NCBI GenBank assembly: GCA_003342895.1
Contig: PTFA01000041.1
Span: 5,311,423 to 5,375,422, forward strand
Length of the DNA: 64,000 bases
Origin: Casuarius casuarius
Taxonomy: Eukaryota; Chordata; Aves; Casuariiformes; Casuariidae
Reading direction: 5' to 3'
In this document: positions 37,966 through 64,000 of the stretch, in pieces
How the letters are laid out: every line of letters begins with the position of its first letter
How positions within the stretch are numbered: position 1 is the stretch's first letter
Translations under genes and position numbers: made by a program
The notes under the pieces: model-generated
Told to the model about the DNA's origin: nothing
The model's database searches: none
Seen by the model: only the letters and a program-made list of their open reading frames with translations

Positions 37966-40900
37966 GTTAATCTGGGAGGGAGCTCTCTCTGCTCTTATTA
38001 CTAAAGCTGTGCTGCCAAGCATAAAGGAATTCAGGATCCCAGCAGGGCAGGCAGAAAGCAAGCTCTGCTTTCTCGGCTACCTAGGGGAAGTCTGGGGCTC
38101 TGCTCCCAGATGCATCTCCACATTTCTTCAGATGCATAGCACTGTACACCACTTCGCATACCCCAGACTACTTTGTTTCAAAGCATGTTCCTGGATTTTT
38201 TCAATAATTGTTTAAAGTGGGGCAAAAAAGTCATCCAGGAGCAAAGTGTGTATCCAGGCCTTTCTGCTTCTAGATGAGTAACCAGCACACCAAAATCAAG
38301 ATACCTTCTTGGTTCTCCTTCTGAACTTCTGACCTCAGATTCATTATCTTAAATTCATATCAGTATTGTAAACTAGCTGTGATGATGAGGGCATTTGCCC
38401 AGAAAGTACTTAGCATCCATATATATAAGTTTAAAAAAACCTCCTTTTTCAGAGAATAATAAATAAATGTGTGGTTTTTAACCTTACTCAGTCAGAACAT
38501 GAACTCCAAATTTTGTGTCATATTTATCCAGCATATTAGTGATGAAGTCCAAGATCCAAGTCAAAATAAATACAATTTAAAGAAAAGGTCCATTCACAAT
38601 CAAAAGCTGTAACCAATAATTGTTCTGACACAGTAATCAATAATCAGTGTTACCTAAAAAACCTGAGTAATTAACCAGCCACAGGCATCTCCAGAACTTC
38701 TCAGCAATATCTGAGCTTTACACCAGTTGGACCACATTCTTGAATGTTTTGAAGAAGCAAAGCAGTAGATAGTTTTTTATTGTATTTGGAAAACAAGCAT
38801 CCTGACTAAATGGATTTTATATTTAATTATTCTCAAAAGTTGTAACTCTTATTTTCTACTTCAGATCTCAAGGATTAATGTTCCATGATCACAGATGTTA
38901 TCAAATAGCATCAAAGCAATCTTTCTTCCCCTTAGCAAAAACAAAACAATAAATGAAGGAAATTCACAAAATATATAGCTAATGTTCTACCTAGAGACTG
39001 AATTATCTGGCCTCAGCTTCGCCCACAACAAGCTCACAGTGCCACCAGCCAGGCACATTGCCTAACGGCAACGGAGAGTAGACATGCAGATGGCCTCCTT
39101 TGCTAAAACATTCCCCAAATACTGACTCCATAGTGGTCTCCTACCTCCTACAACATATTGATAAAAAGAACAGGCGGCTGCTGGTGTGGTAACAGCCTTC
39201 GGGACCAGCTGAACGCTAGCAGCAAGCAAGCAAAGGAGCCAGCGAGGGCAGGCAGGCAGCGGGCAGCGCTGGGCATCCTCCCTGGCCCAGCTCAGCAACC
39301 TCTGCTGGCCCAAGGCTGCAGTGCAGCTTCTGCACTGCAGGTACCGAGTGCCCATGCCCCGAAGTACCTTCAGCTCAACAAAGGAGAAGTAACACTTTCC
39401 CATTTCTTCATATTTGTCTCCCAATATGTGACCTTTTTAGTGGAATGTGTTTCCAAACTGCTGTCTCCACAGCCGCTGAAGCTGCGATTCTCTAATAAAA
39501 GCAGAGATTCTCCTATAACCGTAACATTTAAGGAAAGCACCCAAGTTTCCACACAGCTGCAAGTAAATCAAGAGAGTAATGCTGCTGGCAGAGCTACCAT
39601 GGGAATCGCGTTATACCAGTGGCTTCAAATAAAGCTGACAACAGCCTCCTGACAGGCAGTGCTCAAAGCAGGTTTGATAGCTTTCTGCCACCTTCCCCAA
39701 AGTTTCCCGGGCAGCCAACAGTTCCGTCAAATGACAAAATGAACAACCCCATTCTATGAAGGCAAGAAAGTGGAAGGCTGTAATTCTCCTTTCCACGCTG
39801 TAATTTCTCCTACAAAGGGAGATTTGAGTGCAGTTCATGTTGAACATATTTACCGCAGAATGCCTGAAATTGATTGGCAGTAATGTCAGCAGAGGACAAA
39901 GACGAAGCCACCCTGACATCCATCCTCCATCAGTACAGATGGTTTGAAAAGGAGTTTGCATTTCTATCGTCCATCCTGTACCTAGTGTGTAGCTAAGTGA
40001 AGGCTTTCACAAGCATTTTAAAGATCTGCATTTTATAGGCACAAAAATGAAGGGAAGAAGGATTTCTAAGGACAATAAAAAGTTATTTCAGAATATTACT
40101 CACTAGCATATGAAGCACTAACTGATGGCTTGAAGTGCTCTTCAGGAGTGGTACCAGAGCTCTGCTCTGTTTGGGCAGGTTTTAATCTGATTTTTTTTTA
40201 GTTTTATTATCAAAGTTCAAAGCAGCAGCCTAACAGAAATTACCAATGACAAAAGCTGAAGAAAGTCTGTTTCAGTATTCCCAGAGCTCTCATGAGTATG
40301 ACAATAACAAAATCACATTCTAAAAAATGTGACAACCGCTAGGCCAAACAGCTTGTTATGCAAGTAGACGTAGAAGAAGAAACATGTGATGTACCTCCAT
40401 AAGCACTGATCAGAGAAAAAAAAAAAAAAGCTTTAAGGCACTGTTTACAATTGCCTTATACTAAACATTTTAGCTAGGCAACAAAGCCAAAAAGGGTATG
40501 TCAAGAAAGAAGAGCTCCACACAGTGAAAGGGTGCACATAGCAAGAACAGCCACTGCAAAGAGAAACAGTGTTACCCTGTCCAGCACTCTGCCCACCACA
40601 CACAGTTCTAAACCTTGAGTAACAGAATGGCCCTTTTCATGCGGAAAGAAATTCTGGAAGATGCAAAACTCAGAGTTTCCACCAGCAGGAAGTGTGAATT
40701 AAACATCTGACCAAAAAAACCCCTCCAAAATGAACTTCTGGAAAATATTCTTTTCAAAACTCTGTATTTTGTTTTACAAAAACACTTATAAACCAACCCA
40801 AGGAGGCAAAAATCAAATCTCTTCATAAAGCAGCTATTTTACCAGTCACGTTTTTATTTTGTCATTGCATACAACCCATATGACCTGTTTCCTTTGCCAC

Positions 40901-43900
40901 CTCAAATAACAGAATATTAAGAACTTTCGCTCTGTCCAATGAAACCTTTTAATGAAGTGCTAGACCAATCTAAGTTTAATCTACTCAGGTGAGTACAATG
41001 GAGCTGCATCATGAGGTTATGTAGAAACACATGCAGATGTCACTATGGGATATAGTCATAGAAAACATTCCTATGCCTTGTGGCATTTAAGTACATATGA
41101 TTCATGATCACTGTCCCTATTTTAGAATTAAGTCCACACAGATCACACCCTCCTCTGCCACCTGTAAATACCACCAAGGCACCCTGACTGGAGCACACAC
41201 ATCCCAAAGGCTCTCAGCTGTTCCTACCCTGCAACCACCACTATGGCCCTAACTTTCACTGTGAAGCAGTCAGCAAAGCAAAGCTTGTTGAGACAAGTAG
41301 CCCTTACGCTCACAGGAGCTGCACCAGGAAGGGAAGAGTAGATATTCCAGCTCTGCCTGTCAAGTCTGCATTTCAAAGCTTGTGCCTGAGTGTGGGAAAG
41401 AATAAAGGGGGTCTGTCAATCCACATGCAAAAGCCCACACTCTTTTGCCCTCACTGCCAGACTCTGTCTTACAAGACCTGAGTACATGTCCCCACTTGCT
41501 CCTTCCTACTTAAGTAAATTCAATCATACTTAGTGACAAAACCCGATTTCTCTTCTGTCCAGCCTGACAAATTATATAGACACATTTTAAAAGACATATA
41601 TATTTTAAATACCCATGCTCTGAGAAAGAGAAGACATCCATAACAGGCAAGGCTACTACTGCCTGAGGAAAGGTTTACGAGTGGCTAGTGTAATTTCTCA
41701 ATTACTTTGCTCAAAAATTGGTGACAGGTGGTAATTTGTGGGGTCTTCACAGCAGACAGAAATTTCTTAAGGGTATGGGCTACTTTCACAAAGATGGAAG
41801 GTTTCCTTTGCCCAGAATAAGACTACTGTTCTCAACAGGAATGTTACATCCTCCTAAATCTCTTTGAGCAGCTGCAACCAGCACATCTCTGAATCACAGC
41901 TATGACTCAGATTTTAAGCCACACATGCTTTGTGGGTGTACATTTATTCTCTTCAAATTGTGGCTAAAGTAGGGTTTAGATAGATCATTACCAGTACACT
42001 AAAACATGTGGTAGCGGACACCAATTTGCAGCAGGGGAAAGAGGATTTCACCTGGAACCTTTGAAATCAGGCTACAGGTGAGATTCAGATGACTCATCTT
42101 CAGATGGCAGTCAGGCAACATACCTGCAAATCCAAAAAGGTAATTCTGAAAGCCTAATTTCCAAGTCTTTCTAAAAGTCCCAGATAGTACAATGGCACCT
42201 AAACTGAAATGCTCACACACCTAAAGACTCTTTCATTACTGGTAGCTAGATTACCAGCTACCATCTAAATCCATTAAGGACATCACCAAACACAGAGTAT
42301 TCAGCTGCACACAGAATTCTGGCCGCAGCTACTTTCATTGTGATTTGAGAAGCAGATGGCTCACCTTTCGTGCATCGGCCCATTGACTGTAACCCCCTTA
42401 CAGAAACTAAGTCCTCTGTTGCCTGTCCTCTTCATCCCAGTGCTCCCAGTTTCCACAAAAATACCCTTGTAACTAAGCTGCTGATCCCTTCTCCCAATTA
42501 TTCTGTTTTCAGTCCCTTGAATATTCCAATGTAAAATGCATAACAAGTCCAGGTAAGAATGCATCCCTTTTGACTGATCTACCTTCAAGCTATATTAAAG
42601 TTGCATTCATCCAAGAGAAGCAATAGAGTGTGCTTGCCTTATACGTTAGGATTGGGGCACACTCCTGGGCAAGAGAAGATCGAAAAACAAGTCAAAAGGC
42701 CAGGTGTTCTGTTTTTTGAATGCAGTGGCCAACTGCTTATTATTAAATACTGAGTGGCAGTAGTGCTTATACCCTTCTTTTAAACTAGAACTAACCCTAA
42801 AGGGAGTGTTTGCTGTGCAAGGTCCTATGCACACAGAAGCACTGAATCATCTTCAAAAGCATAAGAAGCGGTAGAGGGTTCATATCCTTCTCCCTACTGC
42901 TGCTTCTTGATCACATCTAGGCAGCTCCTCAGTCTATAAACCTCCCCACTTTGAAGGAACCAGATGTCTGGTATTGCTTAAAACAAATCCTATGAAACAT
43001 TCTGAAACTGGCTTCAAATACACAGGTAACTACTTCATATAATAATTTTCTGATATATTGTTTCAGAATGTTTAAGGCAATGACCCAAATATATCTTACG
43101 AAACTGAACTGCTTGAACTGCTCAAAATAATGTGAAAACTGTCTGAGAAGTGTTATGCATTTTAACACATATCCCTAGTAAAGTTACAGGACATGATATA
43201 ACCAAGATTAAAAGACAGGTTGCAGTAGCAACCTGTCAGGTTTCAAAATTCTTCAGTAACTGTTGGCCACTGTCCACAGCTGCTGGAAAAACAGTTTAAC
43301 ACACATCAGAACAATCGGCTTCCATCAAAAAGGTGATAATTACTGTGTATAATATTCAATGTTTATGCTGAGAACAGGGCCTCTTTCAGCTGAAAACATG
43401 TCTAACATATTCTTTTTACATATCTGTTGCCCTTGCGAATGCTAATATATCAAAAAGTTGGATAAGAGTCAGACTGCAAGAATCGATGCCTTGGCTATGC
43501 AGACATTAGAGAGTGCTTCATCCATCCTATTTTGCTTCGTATAAGATTTTCTGTTCCTGATTTGTAACACTACACCAAAGATGAGAGAAGTATTTGTAGG
43601 GACACCAGTATATTATTCATCTCAGTGGAAGAGTGGAAGGAAGGATATGCAAGGTTACTACAGCACTCCTGAGTATAAAATACCGCAGGAGATTTCTGGC
43701 TAGTCCAGAAACTCTAGAAATGAGAGTTTCCACTTCACTGGCAGTTCCAGTATAAAGCTTTTACTTGATATTGCAATAGACTAGTAACATAAGCATAACT
43801 CTCACCTTACCCCAGCTGAGCAGGAGTAACTTACTACTGGGTTAATACAAGCTGTTTGTTATTCCCCCGAGTCAAGACAGCCTAAATCACCTTTCACAGC

Positions 43901-46900
43901 TTTCAGCCAAAAACTCCATAAAAAGGGGGTGTTGTAATGATGAAGTGATTTCCTAAACTACTAGAACTTTTTTAGAAGTGACTGACAATACCTTTCGACT
44001 TGCTTCGTGCTGCTTCTCCAGCTTAGAAGAGTCCCCCACTTCTCAGGCACATATCCAGCACCGGACTTACTGGGGAGATTAAGGAAGTTTTCAAGTCTTG
44101 CGCTGTGTAGGCCTGTGACAGCTGATAGGAGCAGCACCAGCGCGAGGCTATGTCAAACATACTGCTCCTTTGAATACCTTAATACACCACTTCCTCAAAC
44201 CTGTGACAAGTAATCATCAATACTGAACTAAGTAGTAACATGTTAATCAACATATGCATGCTTAAATGATTCAAAGATAAATATGATCACAAAAATATGA
44301 TGTCAGTACTTCTAAAAAGGAGGCCAACTAGCCTCCTCATTTCTCTCTTTCCTTTTGCTGGCTGTTATTTTCTTCCCTTGTTGATGCAAACAGGTTGTGA
44401 ATTCCAGAGTAGAGACAACAAGACATGCACATTCAAGAAGCTAAGTATGTCTGATTAATTTTACTATCTTATTTGTTCACCCTCCCTCTTTAAAAACATA
44501 GACACACACTTGTATTTAGCAGTTTTTCACTGTTTTAAAAATACTATTACCCAGTCAATGTTTTGAACCTTCCTTCTCTTTTGCCTGTCAACTTGCAAGA
44601 ACCCTATTTTGTTATCGGTAGAAACTGTAGTAAACTTAGAGTAAACAAGTAAGGTCTGGATAGCTTCAGACTTATTATAATAAAAATAACACTCAGTACA
44701 AGAACAATTGCTTCTGGATAATAGGTTTTCATAGCCTGTAACACCTTAGATTAATTAACTCCAGGTACTGATCATATTTGTAAAGCATGGCCAGTCCTAA
44801 TATATTTGCCCTTCAGTGCAAAATACTTATTCTCCTTAAGAATCAACATGTTGCAAGGCTTGCTTCTAAAATTAACTTTTTTAAGGATAAGAAATGGCTT
44901 TGTAAGCATAGCTGAAAGACACCAGCTTATAAAATTCATTTCTCTTTTGACTGATTTTTCTATTCTTTATTTGGAAAATTTTCTTTAAAAAGTTTTAAAG
45001 TTCTTAAAGTTTCTTAAAAAAGTTGGAAAATTTTCTTAAAAAGTAATGTTACTTTCAGCTTTACAAACTTTCTTGTGTTATGGCAATATAAACACCTTTT
45101 ACAGCTCCAGCAGCACTGTGTGAACATACTAAAATACAGGTAAACATTTTTCTTTTCTAGAATCAATCAAGAAACAAATTTCCTAATCAATCTAGAAAAA
45201 AAATTAAACAACACAGAAATACATTTTCAGTTAGTATAAGAATTGTCACTGACACACAGTATTATGAGTAAAATGCATTTGGTTACTAGAAGTGTATGAA
45301 ATGTATGAAATCATTATGTTTCCAGACTCAGCTGTGTGACTTCCAGTACACCAGCAGGTCATACACGTTAATATGCTTCTAATAAATTAAAAAAAAAAAT
45401 CTCTGAAATTATACCAATTTCTTCTAGTGAAAAGTTAAAAGCTCAAGGCATTTTTAGATGTCTTTTCTCTTGTTTTTCTTTTTATAATTTACACCTCCGG
45501 CTATTACCTATTGGCACTTTGTATTTTGAAATGACACTTGCCAGATTTATTTAGCTGCCAGATTGTAGCACTACAGTATAAGCTACATCACTGTGTGCCA
45601 ACAATGACTTCAGTGGCCTAATGCAACCACACAGGGCTGAATTTTTTCACTGCTTTTTTCCTTGGGGGAAGGTGTGAGTTATAAACTAGAATTCAAAACG
45701 TTTCCCAGCTATAGCCATGTTTCCCAAGAGGCACTGAAAAGACAGAGTTTGTGTATAATTATGAGACATTGTCTGCAGATGCCAACTGAACTGAAATATA
45801 TGACTGTTTTTAACTCACTAAACATGTCTCAACTCAGCAGCATGCTTATCTGAAAAACAAAATATTACTTTTGATGTTTTAGTATGCAAAAATTCAGAGA
45901 TAAGGTTAACGCTAAAACCTTACACGTTCGGGCTAGAGCAGTAAAGTTTTTGTTTGTCTGTGGAGTGATTCTGCAAATAAGTTTGTAAAGGCTTTTTAAA
46001 ACTGTTAAAATTTTGCTACTGCAATCTATGTTTAAATACAATTTTATTAACCCTTACATGAAGAAACAGGCTTAAAAACTCTTGACTCGTACACAAATTG
46101 CAAGATGAAACATTTCTTTTCGGAAGCTTCAGTGTCATTGTTTGTTTTTTGGAGAAAGGATCTGGTGATTCAACGTTCAGGCAGTATTTTTTCCATTTTT
46201 CTATTGTGTCATAGACTATTCCCTCCACTCTACTTTTTGTCAAAAGAAGTCATGAATTATTTCTTATAAAGTATAGTAACTTTTCACACTGAAATAGTTT
46301 AAAAGTCACTCTTGGAAAAATCTATGCTACTGCATCTCCCGTTTACTATATTAAATGACACTATAAGCATGTGTGTTGTTTTCTACTCTCAGCTAACACT
46401 TTAGAGAAGACCTACCGCACTATATTAAGATCAAATAAAAAAACCCCACTTCTTTAGGATATAAGCCCAATTTCATGAATTTAGATCTTAGAGTACTAGG
46501 ATTAAATACCATTAATACTGAAGACATGTAGTGCCCTTTATTGCCCTTTTTTGTCCTCAGCAAATCCACATAAGCAAAAGATATTACCACCTCATTTCCT
46601 AGTTAACTATATAATGACATATGAATGTAATCTCGCTTAAGAAATGAGAGATAGCAACAATTGAGTGTCAGAGAGAAGCCATTCACACAGTGAAAAACTA
46701 GAAAAGGAGAGAAAACAGAACAAAACACTCCCCCCCATTTTTTTTTCCTTTTTTAAAAATGCTTGGGAACTATATTAATTCTTGATCTGTGGGATTCTTA
46801 GTAGGCAATGAAATATCACTAAGTCTAAAAGAAAATTGAAAAAAAGAAAGAGTAAGTGTGGGGGAAAAAATACTAAAAATTAGCTTAATACTTATTCTGT

Positions 46901-47749
46901 CAGTGACTAACAGCAGGCATAGCCATGCAGGAGTTCCTTTCCGCAGTTGGTGCCTGCAGCAGGCATTCAGTGTTCACAGGACCTTCTTTAAAAACCAACT
47001 TAAAAATTTCTTTTGCTCTTAAGCTCCAATTGATTGCAGTGGTAGAGTAAGTACTTTAAAAAATTATACTTTGATCCTGACAGTGAACAGTCACCAAGCC
47101 ATGCCTGAGGAACAGCACAGGATATGATATAGCTTGTAGATACCCTGTCCTGCCCAAAGAGCTAGAAATCCAATCGGGGGAGAAAAAATATGATAAATGC
47201 AACCATGTGAGTTAGGAAGAAAAACACAAAAAAGCATTATGGGCTTATGTGGAAACAAAAATAGGTGCTTATGCATATACTGTTTCTACCCAATACATTA
47301 GTGAAAGACCAAATTTTTCAGTCTACTATATTCTTTCCCAGGAAGAGGGTAGTTTCACAAGCCATTGGACTATAGCTTTGATGTTTCTGATAACCATGCC
47401 TAACTCTTTTTGAACTGTATCACTTGAATTCCCTCAAACATCTGCTTATTTTCTCTTGTAACATCTTCCTACAGTGTGAGAATAACAGATGCAAAATAGG
47501 CCTTCAGGCACTAAGAATGTAAAAAGTTAGCCTAATCTCAAGGAAAAAAAGTGTGCACTTAATCATAAATAGCTTTTATAATCACATCAAACTTAACATA
47601 TTTAGTATTCAGTTTCATATAAATTAGTTTTTATGACAGCTCTACTTCCGAGGTTATCCAAAACCCAAACACATGGCATTATTTTTATTCTTCCAGGTCT
47701 GAAGAATATTTACAGGCATTAATGCTATATCCATTTGTACAATCATTAG
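37966..47749. other. Non-coding stretch downstream of CUL2
   Basis: AT-rich spacer between the palindromic repeat and the CUL2 poly(A) region. A local 52-bp tandem duplication lies at 44971-45044. No exon chain or RNA gene was recognised; the longest open frame (164 codons, 39158-39652) shows no motif. Confidence 0.55.
44971..45044. repeat. Short tandem duplication, period 52 bp
   Basis: TTGGAAAATTTTCTTTAAAA at 44971 recurs at 45023 with one T lost (TTGGAAAATTTTCTTAAAAA). The spacer is itself made of TTTAAAG/TTCTTAAAG variants. Confidence 0.7.
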
Positions 47750-47765
47750 AGACACATTATATAAC

Positions 47766-47779
47766 TTTATTTTTTTATT
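47766..47779 (-). terminator. CUL2: Tandem AATAAA polyadenylation hexamers for CUL2
   Basis: Two canonical AATAAA hexamers lie on the minus strand two bases apart, about 430 nt after the CUL2 stop. They are the first canonical hexamers after the stop other than the one fused to the A tract. The position suits the main poly(A) site. There is no direct evidence of cleavage. Confidence 0.45.
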
Positions 47780-47804
47780 TGACAAGCAGCAGTATCATGT
47801 TCGT

Positions 47805-47806
<2 letters not shown>

Positions 47807-47861
<55 letters not shown>
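47807..47861. repeat. T homopolymer, 55 bases
   Basis: An uninterrupted run of 55 T on the plus strand, followed by A and nine more T. In the CUL2 transcript it would be an A tract within the 3' UTR. Length in the assembly may be unreliable. Confidence 0.9.
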
Positions 47862-47863
<2 letters not shown>

Positions 47864-48199
47864 TTTTTTTTAAAATAAATTAAAAAACATCAACTGCAAA
47901 CGTGAAAGGGGAGGAAAAAAAAAAAAAGCATGGTACCCAACCAAATTTCCACATTTCAGCAATACTTCACTCATTCTTTTAGTAAAGTTTTAAGAAATGT
48001 CATAATGACATGAGCTTGAAATATCTATAGGCATTTTCATTGACGCTCATGACATGGCACTGGTGATGTTGTAAACAGCAGAAAAACAGGGGCTGCCAAG
48101 TGACCAATTATGGAGGCACAGGCCTGCCTCTTCCCACAGGAACACACCAAACAGTGACAGCAATGATCTCCTTACAATCATACCTGCAGGATAGCAACA

Positions 48200-58100
<9,901 letters not shown>

Positions 58101-58552
58101 TTATAAACTAATGGAATGTGCTGAAAAGTCATCTGAAGCCTAGCTAGTAGAGCTACTCATACAGTTCCTATATACATGTACTTTCAGATATTAATTTCAC
58201 ACCTAGTATTTAAGACTACACATGGGAACATAAAAATCAATGTTGTGAAAATACAGAGAATGGGGTTTGCCACGAAAAGAACTCTAATCAAACATGAATG
58301 TTAGAACTGCAGTGTTTTCAAGGAAAATAAAATCTGTAGTGCTGAATTTGAACACTGCAATATAATTTATAGTAATGAAATAAGGAAATTCCAAATAGCC
58401 TCAGTGCATTGCAATGCGCAAACTTCAATTAATGACAACTTACAGAAAAGCTGTTCCAAGAAAAGAACTAAAACCAAACAAAATAAAAAACTTCTCCATA
58501 AAAAAATGTTCACAGTATTCTTAGTTTCTTTAAACTCTCCTGAAATTATTTA

Positions 58553-58577
58553 AAAAATAAATAAATAAATAAAAAAG
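58553..58577. repeat. TAAA tetranucleotide microsatellite
   Basis: About five copies of TAAA following an A run, within a CUL2 intron. Confidence 0.75.
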
Positions 58578-58799
58578 CACAGAAGAAATCTGCCTGAAAG
58601 AAGATCTTGTGTTTAAGGGTGAGTGTGAGTTAATGGCAATTTTCTATAGTCACAACTAAAGTTTCATTACAATATACTGTTGTGTTCTGGTTTTCACCTC
58701 CATGTAATATGTTGTGGTGCTCAGTCATTAAAGCCTGATATAGAAAGAATTTGAAATTAACTATGAAAGACTGATATTTATTAAATTAGCCCAAAACTG

Positions 58800-59010
58800 T
58801 ATGTATCTTTACTTATGTACTTTATATATGTACATATATATATATAGCTTTTAGATATGTGTGTATATATATACACATACGAAGCTATATACATATATTG
58901 CTTTTATATATGTATGTATATAAAGTATGTAAGACTATGTTATATATAGAGCATTATATATAAAACATATGTAGTTATTTAAATATCTAAGTAAACTATG
59001 AACATATATA
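58800..59010. repeat. TA/TG-rich low-complexity region with palindromes
   Basis: A degenerate TATA/TGTA repeat field. It includes an 18-base perfect palindrome, TGTGTATATATATACACA, at 58860-58877. Confidence 0.75.
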
Positions 59011-59354
59011 TTAACTTAAATACTTACATATCTAGGTAAACTAGTATACCATTACTTAAAAATTATTTAATAGTCAGCTAACAGACATCCAAAGAGATCT
59101 GATACTACAGAAACAATTCCTAGGCAATTGTTATCAAGTTAGCAGTTCTGCAGTGCCCTTCTGAAGTTAAGAATGCACAACTCTAATTTTACTTGGATTT
59201 AATAAGTCACAGATAACATATGCAAGTTTATAAAACATAAATTTAGAAATTCAGAGCAACTATTAATGATGTAAAATAAGTCATTTGACTTTACATGCAA
59301 CATAATGTTCCGACTGCAAAGTCTGTTTGAAAGGACTTTAACAAATAATTGTCA

Positions 59355-64000
<4,646 letters not shown>

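Larger units (their letters stand above)
47750..48199 (-). other. CUL2: Probable CUL2 3' UTR
   Basis: This stretch runs downstream of the CUL2 stop on the minus strand. Read in the transcript direction it contains a 55-base A run (47861-47807), then two AATAAA hexamers at 47779-47774 and 47771-47766. Cleavage would be expected some 10-30 nt further on, near 47740-47755, giving a 3' UTR of about 450 nt. A third AATAAA (47864-47859) abuts the A run but has no spacer of ordinary sequence. The end is inferred; longer isoforms cannot be excluded. Confidence 0.5.

Noticed and set aside
39158..39652. Open frame of 164 codons on the plus strand overlapping one of 120 codons on the minus strand
   Set aside because: No domain recognised on either strand; two overlapping opposite frames suggest chance.

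Overview
The window looks like vertebrate nuclear DNA, most likely from a bird or another sauropsid. It is about 40% GC, has long non-coding stretches, and contains one clearly recognisable protein-coding gene split into small exons with GT/GC-AG introns. The recognisable interspersed repeats are old: decayed MIR-type SINE pieces, one decayed CR1-type LINE 3' end, and one probable solo LTR. I see no primate or rodent families (Alu, B1, L1 tails). The species assignment is inference. Three isolated N characters (22021, 22064, 25337) mark unresolved bases in the assembly.

Right part (about 47.75-64 kb): the minus strand carries the last five coding exons and 3' UTR of CUL2 (cullin-2), the scaffold of the CRL2 (VHL-type) ubiquitin ligases. 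Spliced together they give 206 residues plus a stop codon (621 nt, all phases consistent). They cover the end of the cullin-homology region and the C-terminal winged-helix domain with its NEDD8-acceptor lysine. The upstream exons are not visible and should lie beyond the right edge, so the last visible intron is longer than 4.5 kb. One of the four complete introns uses a GC donor.

Left and middle part (1-47.7 kb): I can support no protein-coding gene here. It holds a G-rich 16-18 bp minisatellite at the left edge (1-710), a probable solo LTR (about 15.74-16.25 kb), MIR-like and CR1-like fossils, a small CpG-rich patch near 20 kb, and several homopolymer and microsatellite tracts. In human the interval downstream of CUL2 lies between CUL2 and PARD3, so a gene-poor spacer fits known synteny, but no PARD3 exon was recognised.

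No operon, CRISPR array, tRNA or rRNA was seen. I found no convincing new biological system. The observations most worth a second look are the GC-AG intron in CUL2, the 55-base A-tract in the CUL2 3' UTR, the edge minisatellite with G-quadruplex potential, the CpG-rich patch with splice donors on both strands, and the LTR that carries its own promoter and poly(A) signals.
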